Counted from the stretch's first letter, positions 7,860-17,235 are shown. The stretch: DNA of 64,000 bases from CAIUGU01 sp965279735 (GCA_965279735.1 OZ257260.1:3162001-3226000), one strand, 5' to 3'. The notes: a model not told the origin generated them from the letters alone. Numbers and translations: made by a program.

Positions 7860-8923
7860 GCGGAACAGCAAAAATCCCGGCGGTGGTTCTCGGCGGCACC
7901 GGCTATGTGGCTGGCGAGCTGCTGCGCCTGATTGCCGGGCATCCGAATCTCGAACTCAAGGCTGTTGCGTCGGACAGCCAGCCGGGTGAGCCGGTCATCA
8001 AGTTCTTTCCGCATCTGCGCTCGAGCTTTCCCGATCTCAAGTTCACGAGCCAGGAAGAGACCACCGCCCTCGTCGCTTCATTGCCAACGTCGGCAGTGCT
8101 GTCCGCAGCACCGCATGGTGTTTCCGCCGCGTTGCTCGACAGCCTGCTGGCTGCTGCCGAGAGCAAGGGCGCTAAACCCCGTGTTGTCGATATTTCGGCG
8201 GACTATCGCTTCTCGACTGCTGCAGCTTATGAAGCGGTGTACAAGCATCCGCACGGAGCACCGGGTCGACTCAAGGACTTCACGTGCGCTGTGCCCGAGC
8301 ACCTGAAGACACTGACCACAACGCATGTCGGTCATCCCGGCTGTTTTGCCACCGCCATCCTGCTTGCGAGCGTGCCTCTGCTGAAGCTCGGCCTGATCGA
8401 GCCTCGCCTGTTCGTCTCCGGCATCACCGGCAGCACGGGCGCGGGTCGCACACCGACGGCAGGCACGCACCATCCGCAGCGCCACAGCGATCTGTACTCG
8501 TACAACGCATTGGGTCACCGGCACACGCCCGAGATCGCGGCGCTTGCGACAGCAGCGTCGGGCACGGCAGCCGATTTCTGCTTCGTTCCGCATTCGGGTC
8601 CGTTTGCACGTGGCATTCACGTCACCGTGCAGGCTACTGCCCGCAAGCCGATCAAGACTGCGGAGCTCGTCGCTGCCTTCGAGGAGTTCTATCGCGACTC
8701 GTTCTTCGTTCGCGTTGGCAACGACATGCCACGCATCAAGGATGTCGTCGCCAGCAACTTTGCGCAGATCAGCGCGGTGGGCAATGGTGAAACCGTCGCC
8801 GTGATGAGCGTGGTCGACAATCTCGTCAAGGGTGCCGCGGGCGGCGCCGTGCAATGGATGAACCGCATGCTGGGCTTCGAAGAGACTGCAGGTCTCACCG
8901 CCCCGGCACCAGGATGGACGTGA
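7856..8923 (+). CDS. argC: N-acyl-gamma-glutamyl-phosphate reductase
   Basis: NADPH-dependent reduction of N-acylglutamyl 5-phosphate to the semialdehyde. 355 residues: N-terminal dinucleotide fold with GGTGYVAGEL (13-22), catalytic Cys163 in the HPGCFATA motif, and the general-base His246 in PHSGPFARG. The start codon overlaps the stop of the upstream P-loop gene, and the next gene begins 3 bp after its stop. The acyl group may be acetyl or succinyl, depending on the transcarbamylase two genes down. Confidence 0.93.
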   Translation: MSGTAKIPAVVLGGTGYVAGELLRLIAGHPNLELKAVASDSQPGEPVIKFFPHLRSSFPDLKFTSQEETTALVASLPTSAVLSAAPHGVSAALLDSLLAAAESKGAKPRVVDISADYRFSTAAAYEAVYKHPHGAPGRLKDFTCAVPEHLKTLTTTHVGHPGCFATAILLASVPLLKLGLIEPRLFVSGITGSTGAGRTPTAGTHHPQRHSDLYSYNALGHRHTPEIAALATAASGTAADFCFVPHSGPFARGIHVTVQATARKPIKTAELVAAFEEFYRDSFFVRVGNDMPRIKDVVASNFAQISAVGNGETVAVMSVVDNLVKGAAGGAVQWMNRMLGFEETAGLTAPAPGWT

Positions 8924-8926
8924 CTC

Positions 8927-10108
8927 ATGCAGCAAACAGCAAACCCTTCAGCTCCGCTTGGCCATAACGCGCCACCGGATCATCTCGCGCCGGTTTACGC
9001 GCAGTTTCCGCTGGAAGTCGTCGATGCCGACGGTGTGTTCCTCAATACGGCGGACGGCCGGCGCGTGCTCGACCTGTACGGCGGCCACGCAGTCGCGGCG
9101 CTGGGCTATGGCCATCCTCGCTGGCTCGCGGCTCTCACGAACCAGGCAAAGGCACTCGCATTCCAGAGCAATGCCGTCCCGCTCGATGTCCGCAAGCGGG
9201 CCGCGACCAAGCTGGCGAAGTTCTGCGGGCTTGGCCTCGATACCGTGTTCTTCATCAATTCCGGCGCTGAAGCGAATGAGAATGCGCTGAAGCTCGCGCT
9301 CAAGATCACGGGTCGCAGACAGGTCATCGCCGTGGAAGGCAGCTTTCATGGACGCACGGCTGCAGCTGGCGCGGTGACTTGGGGTGCGCAGAAGAAATGG
9401 TATGGCTTTCCGCAGGCGCCCTTCGATGTGAGCTTCATTCCACGCAACGACTATGCAGCGGCGCGCGCGGCCATCACGGAGCAGACCGGTGCAGTCATCG
9501 TGGAACCGGTTCAAGGCGTCGCGGGCGCACTCGACCTGCCGAAGGAACTGCTTGCGACATTGCGCAAGCGTTGCACGGAGACGGGCACGGTTCTGATTTT
9601 CGATGAAGTGCAATGCGGCGTTGGGCGCACGGGGTACCCGTTCGCTGCAAATCTGTATGGTGTGATCCCGGACATGATCACGACGGCGAAGGCATTGGGT
9701 GCGGGCTTCCCCGTTTCGGCATTACTGATGTCGGATGCGATGGCGTCGCACCTGCATGTGGATGATCTCGGTACGACGTTCGGTGGTGGTCCGATGGCGT
9801 GCGCAATGGTTGAAGCCGTCGTCGACATCATCGAATCCGAGAATCTTCTCGAGAACGTACGCAAGCGTTCTGCTGAAATCCGCGAGCGTTGTGTTGTCGG
9901 CCCCGTGATCGGCGTACAAGGTGCGGGTTTCCTGCTCGGCCTGCGTACGTCGCGTCCCGCGAAGGAAATCCAGGCTGCCCTGCTGAAGCAGGACATCCTG
10001 ACCGGTACCAGTGGCGATCCGAATATCGTGCGCATCCTCGCCCCGTACGTACTCGAGAGTGCGCATGTAGAACAACTAAGGGCCGCGCTCCTGAGGATTG
10101 GATCATGA
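8927..10108 (+). CDS. argD: N-acylornithine aminotransferase (class III PLP)
   Basis: Transfers an amino group from glutamate to N-acylglutamate semialdehyde. The 393-residue class III aminotransferase has the SGAEANENALKLA cofactor motif (112-124), the PLP-contacting Asp226 in IFDEVQCGVGRTG, and the Schiff-base Lys255 in TTAKALGAGFP. It overlaps the transcarbamylase start by 4 bp (ATGA). Operon context favours the biosynthetic role over the catabolic AstC/AruC paralogue. Confidence 0.92.
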   Translation: MQQTANPSAPLGHNAPPDHLAPVYAQFPLEVVDADGVFLNTADGRRVLDLYGGHAVAALGYGHPRWLAALTNQAKALAFQSNAVPLDVRKRAATKLAKFCGLGLDTVFFINSGAEANENALKLALKITGRRQVIAVEGSFHGRTAAAGAVTWGAQKKWYGFPQAPFDVSFIPRNDYAAARAAITEQTGAVIVEPVQGVAGALDLPKELLATLRKRCTETGTVLIFDEVQCGVGRTGYPFAANLYGVIPDMITTAKALGAGFPVSALLMSDAMASHLHVDDLGTTFGGGPMACAMVEAVVDIIESENLLENVRKRSAEIRERCVVGPVIGVQGAGFLLGLRTSRPAKEIQAALLKQDILTGTSGDPNIVRILAPYVLESAHVEQLRAALLRIGS

Positions 10109-11133
10109 ACCGCTTTCTCGACCTGGCCGATTTCTCCCGCGATGAGGTCAAGGATCTGCTCGGACTGGCTGCACGCCTGCAGAGCCATCCCGATCCTCAA
10201 GCCCTCGCCGGAAAGGTGCTCGGCCTGCTGTTCCTGAATCCTTCGCTCAGGACGCTCGCGTCGTTCCAGAGCGGCATGATGCGACTCGGCGGTTCGGTGT
10301 TCGTCGTCACGCCCGGCCAGGGCACGTGGCAACTCGAGACGCGTCCGGGCGCGATCATGAACGGTGCGGCTGCCGAACACATTCGCGAGGCAGTGCCTGT
10401 ACTGGCTTCGTATTGCGATGCCATCGGAATCCGCATGTTTGCCGAGGGCAAGAATCTCGCTGCAGACATGGCCGAGGGCCAGTTCAAGATGGTCGCGGAT
10501 CTGTGCGACAAGCCGCTCGTCAACATGGAATCCGCGATGAATCATCCCTGCCAGGCGCTTGCCGACTGGTACACGATGGACGAGCTGAAGGTGCCCGAGC
10601 GCGGCAAGTTCGTGTTGTCGTGGACCAATCATCCGCGTGCGTTGCCACTGGCAGTTCCCTCTTCCACGGTGCATATGGCCGCAATGCGCGGCATGGAAGT
10701 CGTGGTGCTGCGCCCCGATGGCTTCGGACTGCCGGAGCCCATCATGGAAAAGGCGAGACAAGCTGCGGTCGCGGCTGGTGGATCACTCACCGAGACAACC
10801 AACCGCGCCGAAGCCCTTAAAGGCGCGCATGTCGTTTACGCCAAGGAATGGGGCTCGCCCCAGCACTATGGCGATGCCGAGGCTGAAACCCGCCTGCGCG
10901 AAACCGCAAGCGACTGGTGCGTCAAGGACAGCTGGTTCAAGACGGCTGCCCCCGACAGCCATTTAATGCATTGCCTGCCGGTGCGCCGGAATGTCGCGGT
11001 GGCCGACGAAGTACTCGATGGGCCACGCAGCGTCGTCGTTCGGGAAGCCTTCAATCGCATGGTCGTGCAGATGGCCATCCTGTACAAACTCTTCCGCAGC
11101 AATCCTTCTTCCGGTCGCGGCGCAAGACGCTGA
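10105..11133 (+). CDS. argF': N-acylornithine carbamoyltransferase (acetyl- or succinyl-ornithine type)
   Basis: 342 residues of the AOTCase/SOTCase branch of transcarbamylases, which carbamoylate N-acylornithine rather than ornithine. Seen: the carbamoyl-phosphate motif as PSLRTLAS (46-53; normally SxRTR, so the second Arg is Leu51), WQLETRPGAIMNG (75-87), HPCQALAD (147-154), and the C-terminal HCLPVRRN (289-296). In the segment MNGAAAEH the residue aligned with Glu92 of the Xanthomonas acetylornithine enzyme is Ala90; that site is known to decide acetyl versus succinyl specificity. The ATG at 10105 overlaps the argD stop; a longer upstream open frame within argD is not used. Confidence 0.88.
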   Translation: MNRFLDLADFSRDEVKDLLGLAARLQSHPDPQALAGKVLGLLFLNPSLRTLASFQSGMMRLGGSVFVVTPGQGTWQLETRPGAIMNGAAAEHIREAVPVLASYCDAIGIRMFAEGKNLAADMAEGQFKMVADLCDKPLVNMESAMNHPCQALADWYTMDELKVPERGKFVLSWTNHPRALPLAVPSSTVHMAAMRGMEVVVLRPDGFGLPEPIMEKARQAAVAAGGSLTETTNRAEALKGAHVVYAKEWGSPQHYGDAEAETRLRETASDWCVKDSWFKTAAPDSHLMHCLPVRRNVAVADEVLDGPRSVVVREAFNRMVVQMAILYKLFRSNPSSGRGARR

Positions 11134-11170
11134 TCCTTTTTTTCACTTCTTCAGATCACGAGTCAAAGCA

Positions 11171-12094
11171 ATGGTCGTTCATCGTACTGATCCCTCGGTT
11201 GCCATCCGCGCGCTCAAGAGCGCTGCGCCGTACATCCGCATGTACAAAGGCAAAATCTTCGTCATCAAGGCCAGTGGCGGCGTGTTCGGCGATCCCGCGC
11301 AGACACGGGGGCTCATGGAGCAGGTCGCGATCCTGCACCAGGTGGGCATCCGCGTCGTGCTGATGCATGGCGGCGGTCCGCAGCTGACGCAGATCCAGGA
11401 GTCACTGGGCATCCAGCCGCGCATCATCGCGGGCCGACGCGTGACGGACGCAAAATCCATCGAAGTGACCAGCATGGTGCTGAACGGACTCGTGAACACG
11501 CAGATCCTCGGCATCTGTCGCGAACTCGACATTGCAGCGGTGGGCGTCAGCGGCGTCGACGCCGGACTGATTCGTGCACACAAGCGTCCGCCGGCGATCG
11601 TCGAAGGCGAAACCATCGACTACGGTTTCGTCGGCGACATCGATCTTGTCGACGCGAAAGTCCTGCAGCAGCTGCTGGACGACGGGCTCATGCCGGTCGT
11701 CAGCCCCGTGTCCGCCGACGATTCCGGCCAGCTTCTCAACATAAACGCCGATACTGTCGCTTCTGCCATCGGCGCCGCGCTCAAGGCCGAGAAGCTCATT
11801 CTCTGCACAGGTGCGCCTGGCATTCTCGAATCGCTCGAAGATCCGCGTTCCGTCGTTTCATACACCGACCTCGAAGGACTCAAGCGTCTGCGTGACCAGG
11901 GTGCCCTGAAGGACGGTATGTTGCCAAAGGCGAAAGCCATCGAAGATGCGATTCGTGGCGGTGTGCGACGCGTGCATGTCATTTCGTACAAGGCACAGGA
12001 CAGCATCCTCGCCGAAGTCTTTACGAACGAAGGGACCGGCACGCTGATCGTGCAGGACACCAAGGTGCTGAGCGCAGCCGAGCAGCAGGGTTAG
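11171..12094 (+). CDS. argB: N-acylglutamate kinase
   Basis: Phosphorylates N-acylglutamate, the second step of the pathway. About 307 residues with the amino-acid kinase fold: FVIKASGGVFGD (ATP-phosphate loop with the catalytic Lys), MHGGGPQL (acylglutamate loop), NINADTVASAIGAALKAEKL, and the C-terminal kinase lysine in GMLPKAKAIEDAI. The ATG at 11171 is chosen because it begins 37 bp after the transcarbamylase stop and gives the usual N-terminus; a longer frame from 10991 would overlap that gene. Xanthomonas ArgB is fused to a GNAT acetyltransferase; this one is not. Confidence 0.93.
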   Translation: MVVHRTDPSVAIRALKSAAPYIRMYKGKIFVIKASGGVFGDPAQTRGLMEQVAILHQVGIRVVLMHGGGPQLTQIQESLGIQPRIIAGRRVTDAKSIEVTSMVLNGLVNTQILGICRELDIAAVGVSGVDAGLIRAHKRPPAIVEGETIDYGFVGDIDLVDAKVLQQLLDDGLMPVVSPVSADDSGQLLNINADTVASAIGAALKAEKLILCTGAPGILESLEDPRSVVSYTDLEGLKRLRDQGALKDGMLPKAKAIEDAIRGGVRRVHVISYKAQDSILAEVFTNEGTGTLIVQDTKVLSAAEQQG

Positions 12095-12096
12095 CC

Positions 12097-13284
12097 ATGA
12101 CCCGGCTCTGGGACAAAGGGGCTCCGCTCGACGAACGCGTCCTGCGCTATACGGCGGGCGAAGACCACGCGCTCGACAATCGACTGGTGGCGTACGACAT
12201 CCGTGCGTCCATCGCTCATGCCGAGATGCTGAATGCACAGAAGCTGCTGTCAGCGGACGATCTAGACCTGATTCGCAAAGGGCTGACCGAGATCGCAGCC
12301 GCCCATGCGCGTGGCGAGTGGCAGGTCAGGCTCGAGCACGAAGACGGACAGACCGCTATCGAGACCCTGCTGACGCAGAAAATCGGCGAGGCTGGCGGTC
12401 GCGTGCATCTGGGCCGTTCGCGCAACGATCAGGTACTCACTGCACTCCGGCTCTATCTGCTCGATGCGGTTGAAGCGTTGCACTCGAGGACGCTCGGCGT
12501 TGCGACGGAACTCGACCAGCTCATCGCGCGGGCGGGTGAGATCGCCCTTCCGGGCTACACCCACATGCAGCAGGCGATGCCGAGCTCGGTGGCATTGTGG
12601 GCCGGCGGCTTTGCGGCCGAGTTGCGTGATGATGCAGCGGGCCTGCTGCAGGTCAAAAGACGCCTCAGCAAGAATCCTCTAGGCTCCGCAGCGGGCTATG
12701 GCACGCCCAACCTGCCTCTCGACCGCTCGGCCACCCGCCGCAGCCTGGGCTTTGCGGAAGTGCATGATCCCGTCACGGCAGTCCAGCTTTCGCGCGGCAA
12801 GGCTGAAGCGGAACTGCTGTTCGAAATCGGGCTCGTCATGCAGGACGTGGGGCGCCTCTCGGCTGACCTGTTGCTGTTCTACACACAGGAATTCGCGTTT
12901 GTGGATCTGCCTGGCGAATTCACGACCGGTTCTTCCATCATGCCGCAGAAGCGCAACCCGGATGTTTTCGAACTCATCCGTGGCCGCACGGCGACAGCTC
13001 ATGCCTGTCTCAATGAAGTGCTGGGGATTGTCGCCAAGCTTCCTTCCGGCTATCAGCGCGATCTGCAACTGATCAAGGTGCCGCTATTCAGGGGTATCGA
13101 TCTGTGTGCGGATACGCTCGACATTCTCGGCCCTGCACTGGCCGGTGTCAGCTTCCGCGTCGACCAGATACACCTTGATCCTTCGATCAATGCGGCGGCG
13201 GAAGCGAATGCCCTGGTGGTCAAGGAAGGGATTCCGTTCCGCGAGGCCTACCGTCGCATCGGCGCGAAGTACGCAAAGAAGTAG
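12097..13284 (+). CDS. argH: Argininosuccinate lyase
   Basis: Splits argininosuccinate to arginine and fumarate. 395 residues, shorter than the roughly 460 of typical ArgH. Conserved parts: GRVHLGRSRNDQV (101-113), LPGYTHMQQAMPSS (151-164, containing the catalytic His155), and the superfamily signature GSSIMPQKRNPD (278-289). It starts 2 bp after argB and is the last gene of the operon, with a convergent gene 22 bp downstream. The C-terminal swivelling domain appears abbreviated. Confidence 0.94.
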   Translation: MTRLWDKGAPLDERVLRYTAGEDHALDNRLVAYDIRASIAHAEMLNAQKLLSADDLDLIRKGLTEIAAAHARGEWQVRLEHEDGQTAIETLLTQKIGEAGGRVHLGRSRNDQVLTALRLYLLDAVEALHSRTLGVATELDQLIARAGEIALPGYTHMQQAMPSSVALWAGGFAAELRDDAAGLLQVKRRLSKNPLGSAAGYGTPNLPLDRSATRRSLGFAEVHDPVTAVQLSRGKAEAELLFEIGLVMQDVGRLSADLLLFYTQEFAFVDLPGEFTTGSSIMPQKRNPDVFELIRGRTATAHACLNEVLGIVAKLPSGYQRDLQLIKVPLFRGIDLCADTLDILGPALAGVSFRVDQIHLDPSINAAAEANALVVKEGIPFREAYRRIGAKYAKK

Positions 13285-13306
13285 AGTCGGAGCGCGTCCC
13301 GAGAAA

Positions 13307-13993
13307 TCAGGTAATCGTTGTCGTCAGAGTATCGAGGCCATCGATACCCGCTTCGATGCGATCGCCTGCCTTAAGCGGGCCGACGCCGGCGGGCGTGCCT
13401 GTGTAGATGAGATCGCCGGCCTCGAGGTCAAAAAAGGTCGAGAGCTCGGCGATGATTTCCGGCACGCTCCAGATCATCTGCGCAAGATCGTTGTCCTGCC
13501 GCAGCTCGCCATTCACCTTGAGATACATGTGCCCCTTGAGGACATGACCGCCGGCACTGACAGGCCGGATGGCGCCAATGGCCGCTGCACGATCAAAGCC
13601 TTTGCTGACGTCCCAGGGTCGACCCACATTGCGCAGGGCCGTCTGCAGATCGCGCCGGGTGAAATCGTTGCCCACTGCATAGCCATAGACATGGTCAAGC
13701 GCGCGATCGACAGGAATGTTGTGGCCGCCTTTTCCCAACGCAATGACGAGCTCGAGCTCGTGATGGAAATTCGTCGTGCGCGAAGGGTAGGGAATGCTGG
13801 CGCCGCTCGGAACGACGGAGTCGGCTGGCTTCATGAAGAAGAAGGGTGGCTCGCGATCCGGGTCGCCGCCCATTTCGCGGGCGTGATCCGCGTAGTTGCG
13901 GCCCACGCAGTAGATGCGATGTACGGGAAAGCGGTCGCTCGTGCCGCGGACTTCAACCGATACCTGCGCACCCGGTGCCACCACATATCCCAT
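13307..13993 (-). CDS. Fumarylacetoacetate hydrolase-family protein
   Basis: 228 residues of the single-domain FAH family, which hydrolyses or decarboxylates acylpyruvates. Seen: HRIYCVGRNYADHAREMG (25-42), the FMKPADSVV loop, NFHHELELVIALG with the metal-ligand Glu pair, and GDLIYTGTPAGVGPLKAGD near the C-terminus. It resembles fumarylpyruvate hydrolases of gentisate pathways, but no aromatic-catabolism genes are nearby, so the substrate is open. A GGGAG ribosome site lies 7 bp before the ATG. Convergent with argH. Confidence 0.85.
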   Translation of the reverse strand: MGYVVAPGAQVSVEVRGTSDRFPVHRIYCVGRNYADHAREMGGDPDREPPFFFMKPADSVVPSGASIPYPSRTTNFHHELELVIALGKGGHNIPVDRALDHVYGYAVGNDFTRRDLQTALRNVGRPWDVSKGFDRAAAIGAIRPVSAGGHVLKGHMYLKVNGELRQDNDLAQMIWSVPEIIAELSTFFDLEAGDLIYTGTPAGVGPLKAGDRIEAGIDGLDTLTTTIT

Positions 13994-14149
13994 GCCTGAT
14001 CTCCCGCTGCCCTGCAGATGCGGTTGTCGCGTCTGCCTGAATTACTGCCGGCGCCGAGTCTACCCGTTGCACGCCATTTGAGGGAGTCGCCTGTTACAAT
14101 CCGGCCCGTCAGTCCGGCCCATGTTCACGATGCTGCGGGTACGTAAAAG

Positions 14150-14389
14150 ATGGTGCGATCGTTGGCAGTAGCCTTGGGGTTGGCGTGCTGCAGCCTGGTG
14201 CTGGGTTGTGGTCTGCGCGGGCCTCTGTACCTGCCGGAAGACAAGGCACGCACTGAAGCCGAGGCCGCACAACCCGCTGCGCCGGGCGATGCGGAAAAGA
14301 TCATCACGCCGCAGCCTGCGCCCCAGGCACAGAAGAAGGAGAGAGCGGCTGGCACGCCCGATCCGCAACCCGCTCCTCCCGCGAACTAA
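14150..14389 (+). CDS. lptM: LPS translocon maturation chaperone LptM
   Basis: A 79-residue lipoprotein. The signal ends in a lipobox (LVLGC), and the mature protein starts CGLRGPLYLPEDK, the hallmark CGLxGPLYxP of the LptM (YifL) family. LptM binds the LptD-LptE translocon and promotes correct disulfide formation in LptD. The tail is Pro/Ala/Gln-rich and likely disordered. LptM is usually next to lysA-dapF; here it lies 4 bp before polA, an unusual neighbour. Confidence 0.88.
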   Translation: MVRSLAVALGLACCSLVLGCGLRGPLYLPEDKARTEAEAAQPAAPGDAEKIITPQPAPQAQKKERAAGTPDPQPAPPAN

Positions 14390-14392
14390 TCG

Positions 14393-17146
14393 ATGAATGC
14401 GCCGCGCAAGCTGGTCCTCGTCGACGGCTCGTCCTATCTCTATCGAGCGTTTCATGCACTGCCGCCGCTGCACAACTCGAAAGGCGAGCCAACAGGCGCC
14501 GTGCTCGGCGTTCTCAACATGCTGCACAAGCTGCTCAAGGACGAGAATCCTGAGCTGATCGGCGTGGTGTTCGATGCGCCGGGCCGGACCTTCCGTGACG
14601 ACCTGTTCGATCAGTACAAGGCCAATCGGGCGCCGATGCCCGATGAAATGCGGCCTCAGATCCAGCCGCTGCTCGATGCGGTTACGGGCCTGGGTTTACC
14701 TCTGCTGCGGATTACCGGAGTGGAAGCGGACGATGTGATCGGTACGCTCGCGCGGCGCGCGGCGGAGAGCGGCCTCAATGTGCTGATCTCGACCGGCGAC
14801 AAGGACATGGCCCAGCTGGTGGATGGTCACGTCACGCTGGTCAACACGATGACGGGTTCGGTACTCGATCGCGCCGGGGTCAAGGCCAAGTTCGATGTGT
14901 ACCCGGAACAGATCATCGACTACCTCGCATTGGTGGGCGACAGCTCCGACAACATTCCCGGTGTCCCGAAAGTGGGACCCAAGACTGCGGCCAAGTGGCT
15001 GAACGAATACCGCACCGTCGAAGGGTTGCTGGAACATGCAGCGGAAATCACCGGCAAGGTCGGTGAAAGCCTGCGCGAGAATCTCACTCAGCTGGAGCTA
15101 TCCCGCAAGCTCGCCACCATCGATTGCAATCTGCAGCTCGACCAGTCGCCGGAACAGCTCACCCGCGGTGAAACGGATACTGAAAAGCTGCGCGAGCTGT
15201 TCACGCGGCTTGAACTGCGTTCTTTCCTCAAGCAACTGGGCGACGAAGGCGGCGCGACAACGCCAAGCGTGCCTTCGAAGGCAGAGTCTTCACCTGAAAC
15301 GGTGGCAGCGGCAACGCCAGCGCAACCGGCCGCTCCCAATGGGCGATATGAAGCCGTCACGACGGAAGAGGCGCTCAACACCTGGATTGATCGCCTGAAA
15401 GCTGCCGAGTTGATTGCGTTCGATACGGAAACGACATCACTCAACTACATGCAGGCGGAGATCGTCGGTGTCTCGTTCTCGGTAGAAACCGGAGAAGCTG
15501 CCTACGTGCCGCTGGCCCACGACTATGCGGGCGCGCCCGAGCAACTGAACCGCGAAAAGGTTCTGGCGGCGCTAAAGCCGGTCCTTGAAGCAGCGAAACC
15601 CGGCAAGGTGGGGCATCACCTCAAGTACGACGCGCACGTGCTGCTGAATCATGGCGTCGAGCTCAAGGGCATGCGTTACGACACCATGCTCGAGTCATAT
15701 GTCCTGAACAGCGTCGTCACGCGCCACGACATGGACTCGGTCGCACGCAAATACATCGGTGTTGAAACCATTCACTACGAGGATGTTGCCGGCAAGGGAG
15801 CCAAGCAGATTGGCTTCAGCCAGGTGGCGGTGGACGTGGCAACGGCCTATGCCGCGGAGGACGCGGATATCACGCTGCGACTGCACCAGGCGCTCTGGCC
15901 GCAATTGCAGGCGGTACCATCACTGGCTGGTCTGTATGAATCCATCGAGCAGCCACTCGTGCCGGTCCTGCTCAGGATGGAACACACGGGCGTGCTGGTC
16001 GACCAGGAAATGCTGCGGCAACAAAGTCGCGAACTGGCAGCGAGCATGCAGACCATGCAGACGGCTGCTCACGCTGCAGCGGGCGGTCCGTTCAATATCG
16101 AATCACCCAAGCAGCTGCAGGAGATCCTGTTCGGCAAGCTTGGCATCCCGGTGCTCCGCAAGACACCGACCGGCCAGCCTTCCACTGCGGAAGATGTGCT
16201 TGAGGAACTTGCCGATACGCATGAGCTGCCGAAACTCGTGCTGCAGTATCGCGGCCTCGCCAAGCTCAAGTCGACGTATACGGACAAGTTGCCCGAACAG
16301 ATCAGCCCGCGGACCGGTCGCATCCACACGTCGTATCACCAGGCGGTTGCAGCAACCGGGCGCCTGTCATCGATGGATCCCAACCTGCAGAACATCCCGA
16401 TCCGCACCCCGGAAGGAAGACGTATCCGGCAGGCATTCATTGCGCCGCCGGGCTGTGTCCTGCTCGCCGCCGACTATTCACAGATTGAACTGCGGATCAT
16501 GGCCCATCTCTCCGGAGACGCGGGCCTGCTGCAGGCATTCGCGGAGGATCGCGATGTGCACCAGGCAACCGCAGCGGAAGTCTTCGGGACGCCGCTCGCG
16601 CAGGTGACGAGTGATCAGCGCCGCTCGGCCAAGGCCATCAACTTCGGACTGATCTACGGCATGTCCGCATTCGGTCTTGCGAAGCAGCTCGGCATCGGAC
16701 GGAACGATGCGCAGACGTACGTGAATCTCTACTTCGAGCGCTATCCGGGAGTGAAGCGCTACATGGACGAGACACGGCAGCTGGCTCGCGAACAGGGGTA
16801 TGTCGAAACGGTTTTCGGCCGTCGCCTGCACCTGCCAGACATCCAGTCGCGCAATGCCCAGCTCCGTCAATATGCAGAGCGCAGCGCCATCAATGCGCCC
16901 ATGCAGGGAACAGCCGCCGACATCATCAAGCGCGCGATGATCGATATCGATGCATGGCTGACCACAAGTGGCATTCCCGCGAAGCTGATCATGCAGGTTC
17001 ACGACGAACTGGTACTCGAAGTCGAAGCGAGCAGCCTGGACGTTCTGTCCGGAGAAATTCGCGAGCGCATGGCAAAAGCGGCGACGCTCAAGGTTCCGCT
17101 TAAAGTGGACATTGGCACCGGGCTCAACTGGGACAAAGCCCACTGA
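14393..17146 (+). CDS. polA: DNA polymerase I
   Basis: 917 residues in the classical three-domain order. The 5' nuclease (about 1-290) shows LVDGSSYLYRAFHALPPL and DDVIGTLARRA. The 3'-5' exonuclease (about 330-520) keeps FDTETTSLNY (ExoI), the HHLKYDAHVL ExoII Tyr-Asp, and YAAEDADITL (ExoIII), so proofreading should be active. The polymerase domain (about 540-917) has DYSQIELRIMAHLSGD (motif A), the RRSAKAINFGLIYGMS O-helix (motif B) and MQVHDELVLEV (motif C). It follows lptM by 4 bp. Role: Okazaki fragment maturation and excision-repair synthesis. Confidence 0.97.
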   Translation: MNAPRKLVLVDGSSYLYRAFHALPPLHNSKGEPTGAVLGVLNMLHKLLKDENPELIGVVFDAPGRTFRDDLFDQYKANRAPMPDEMRPQIQPLLDAVTGLGLPLLRITGVEADDVIGTLARRAAESGLNVLISTGDKDMAQLVDGHVTLVNTMTGSVLDRAGVKAKFDVYPEQIIDYLALVGDSSDNIPGVPKVGPKTAAKWLNEYRTVEGLLEHAAEITGKVGESLRENLTQLELSRKLATIDCNLQLDQSPEQLTRGETDTEKLRELFTRLELRSFLKQLGDEGGATTPSVPSKAESSPETVAAATPAQPAAPNGRYEAVTTEEALNTWIDRLKAAELIAFDTETTSLNYMQAEIVGVSFSVETGEAAYVPLAHDYAGAPEQLNREKVLAALKPVLEAAKPGKVGHHLKYDAHVLLNHGVELKGMRYDTMLESYVLNSVVTRHDMDSVARKYIGVETIHYEDVAGKGAKQIGFSQVAVDVATAYAAEDADITLRLHQALWPQLQAVPSLAGLYESIEQPLVPVLLRMEHTGVLVDQEMLRQQSRELAASMQTMQTAAHAAAGGPFNIESPKQLQEILFGKLGIPVLRKTPTGQPSTAEDVLEELADTHELPKLVLQYRGLAKLKSTYTDKLPEQISPRTGRIHTSYHQAVAATGRLSSMDPNLQNIPIRTPEGRRIRQAFIAPPGCVLLAADYSQIELRIMAHLSGDAGLLQAFAEDRDVHQATAAEVFGTPLAQVTSDQRRSAKAINFGLIYGMSAFGLAKQLGIGRNDAQTYVNLYFERYPGVKRYMDETRQLAREQGYVETVFGRRLHLPDIQSRNAQLRQYAERSAINAPMQGTAADIIKRAMIDIDAWLTTSGIPAKLIMQVHDELVLEVEASSLDVLSGEIRERMAKAATLKVPLKVDIGTGLNWDKAH

Positions 17147-17235
17147 GTGCAGTTTTTACGTGTCGGCGGTTTACGACAGGCCTCCGCTCCTGCTGACTGA
17201 TACCATCCCTCCGCTCGGCTACACGGAGGGTGATC

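Noticed and set aside
9511..10761. 416-codon minus-strand open frame opposite argD and argF'
   Set aside because: Covers two overlapping conserved genes on the plus strand and shows no domain.
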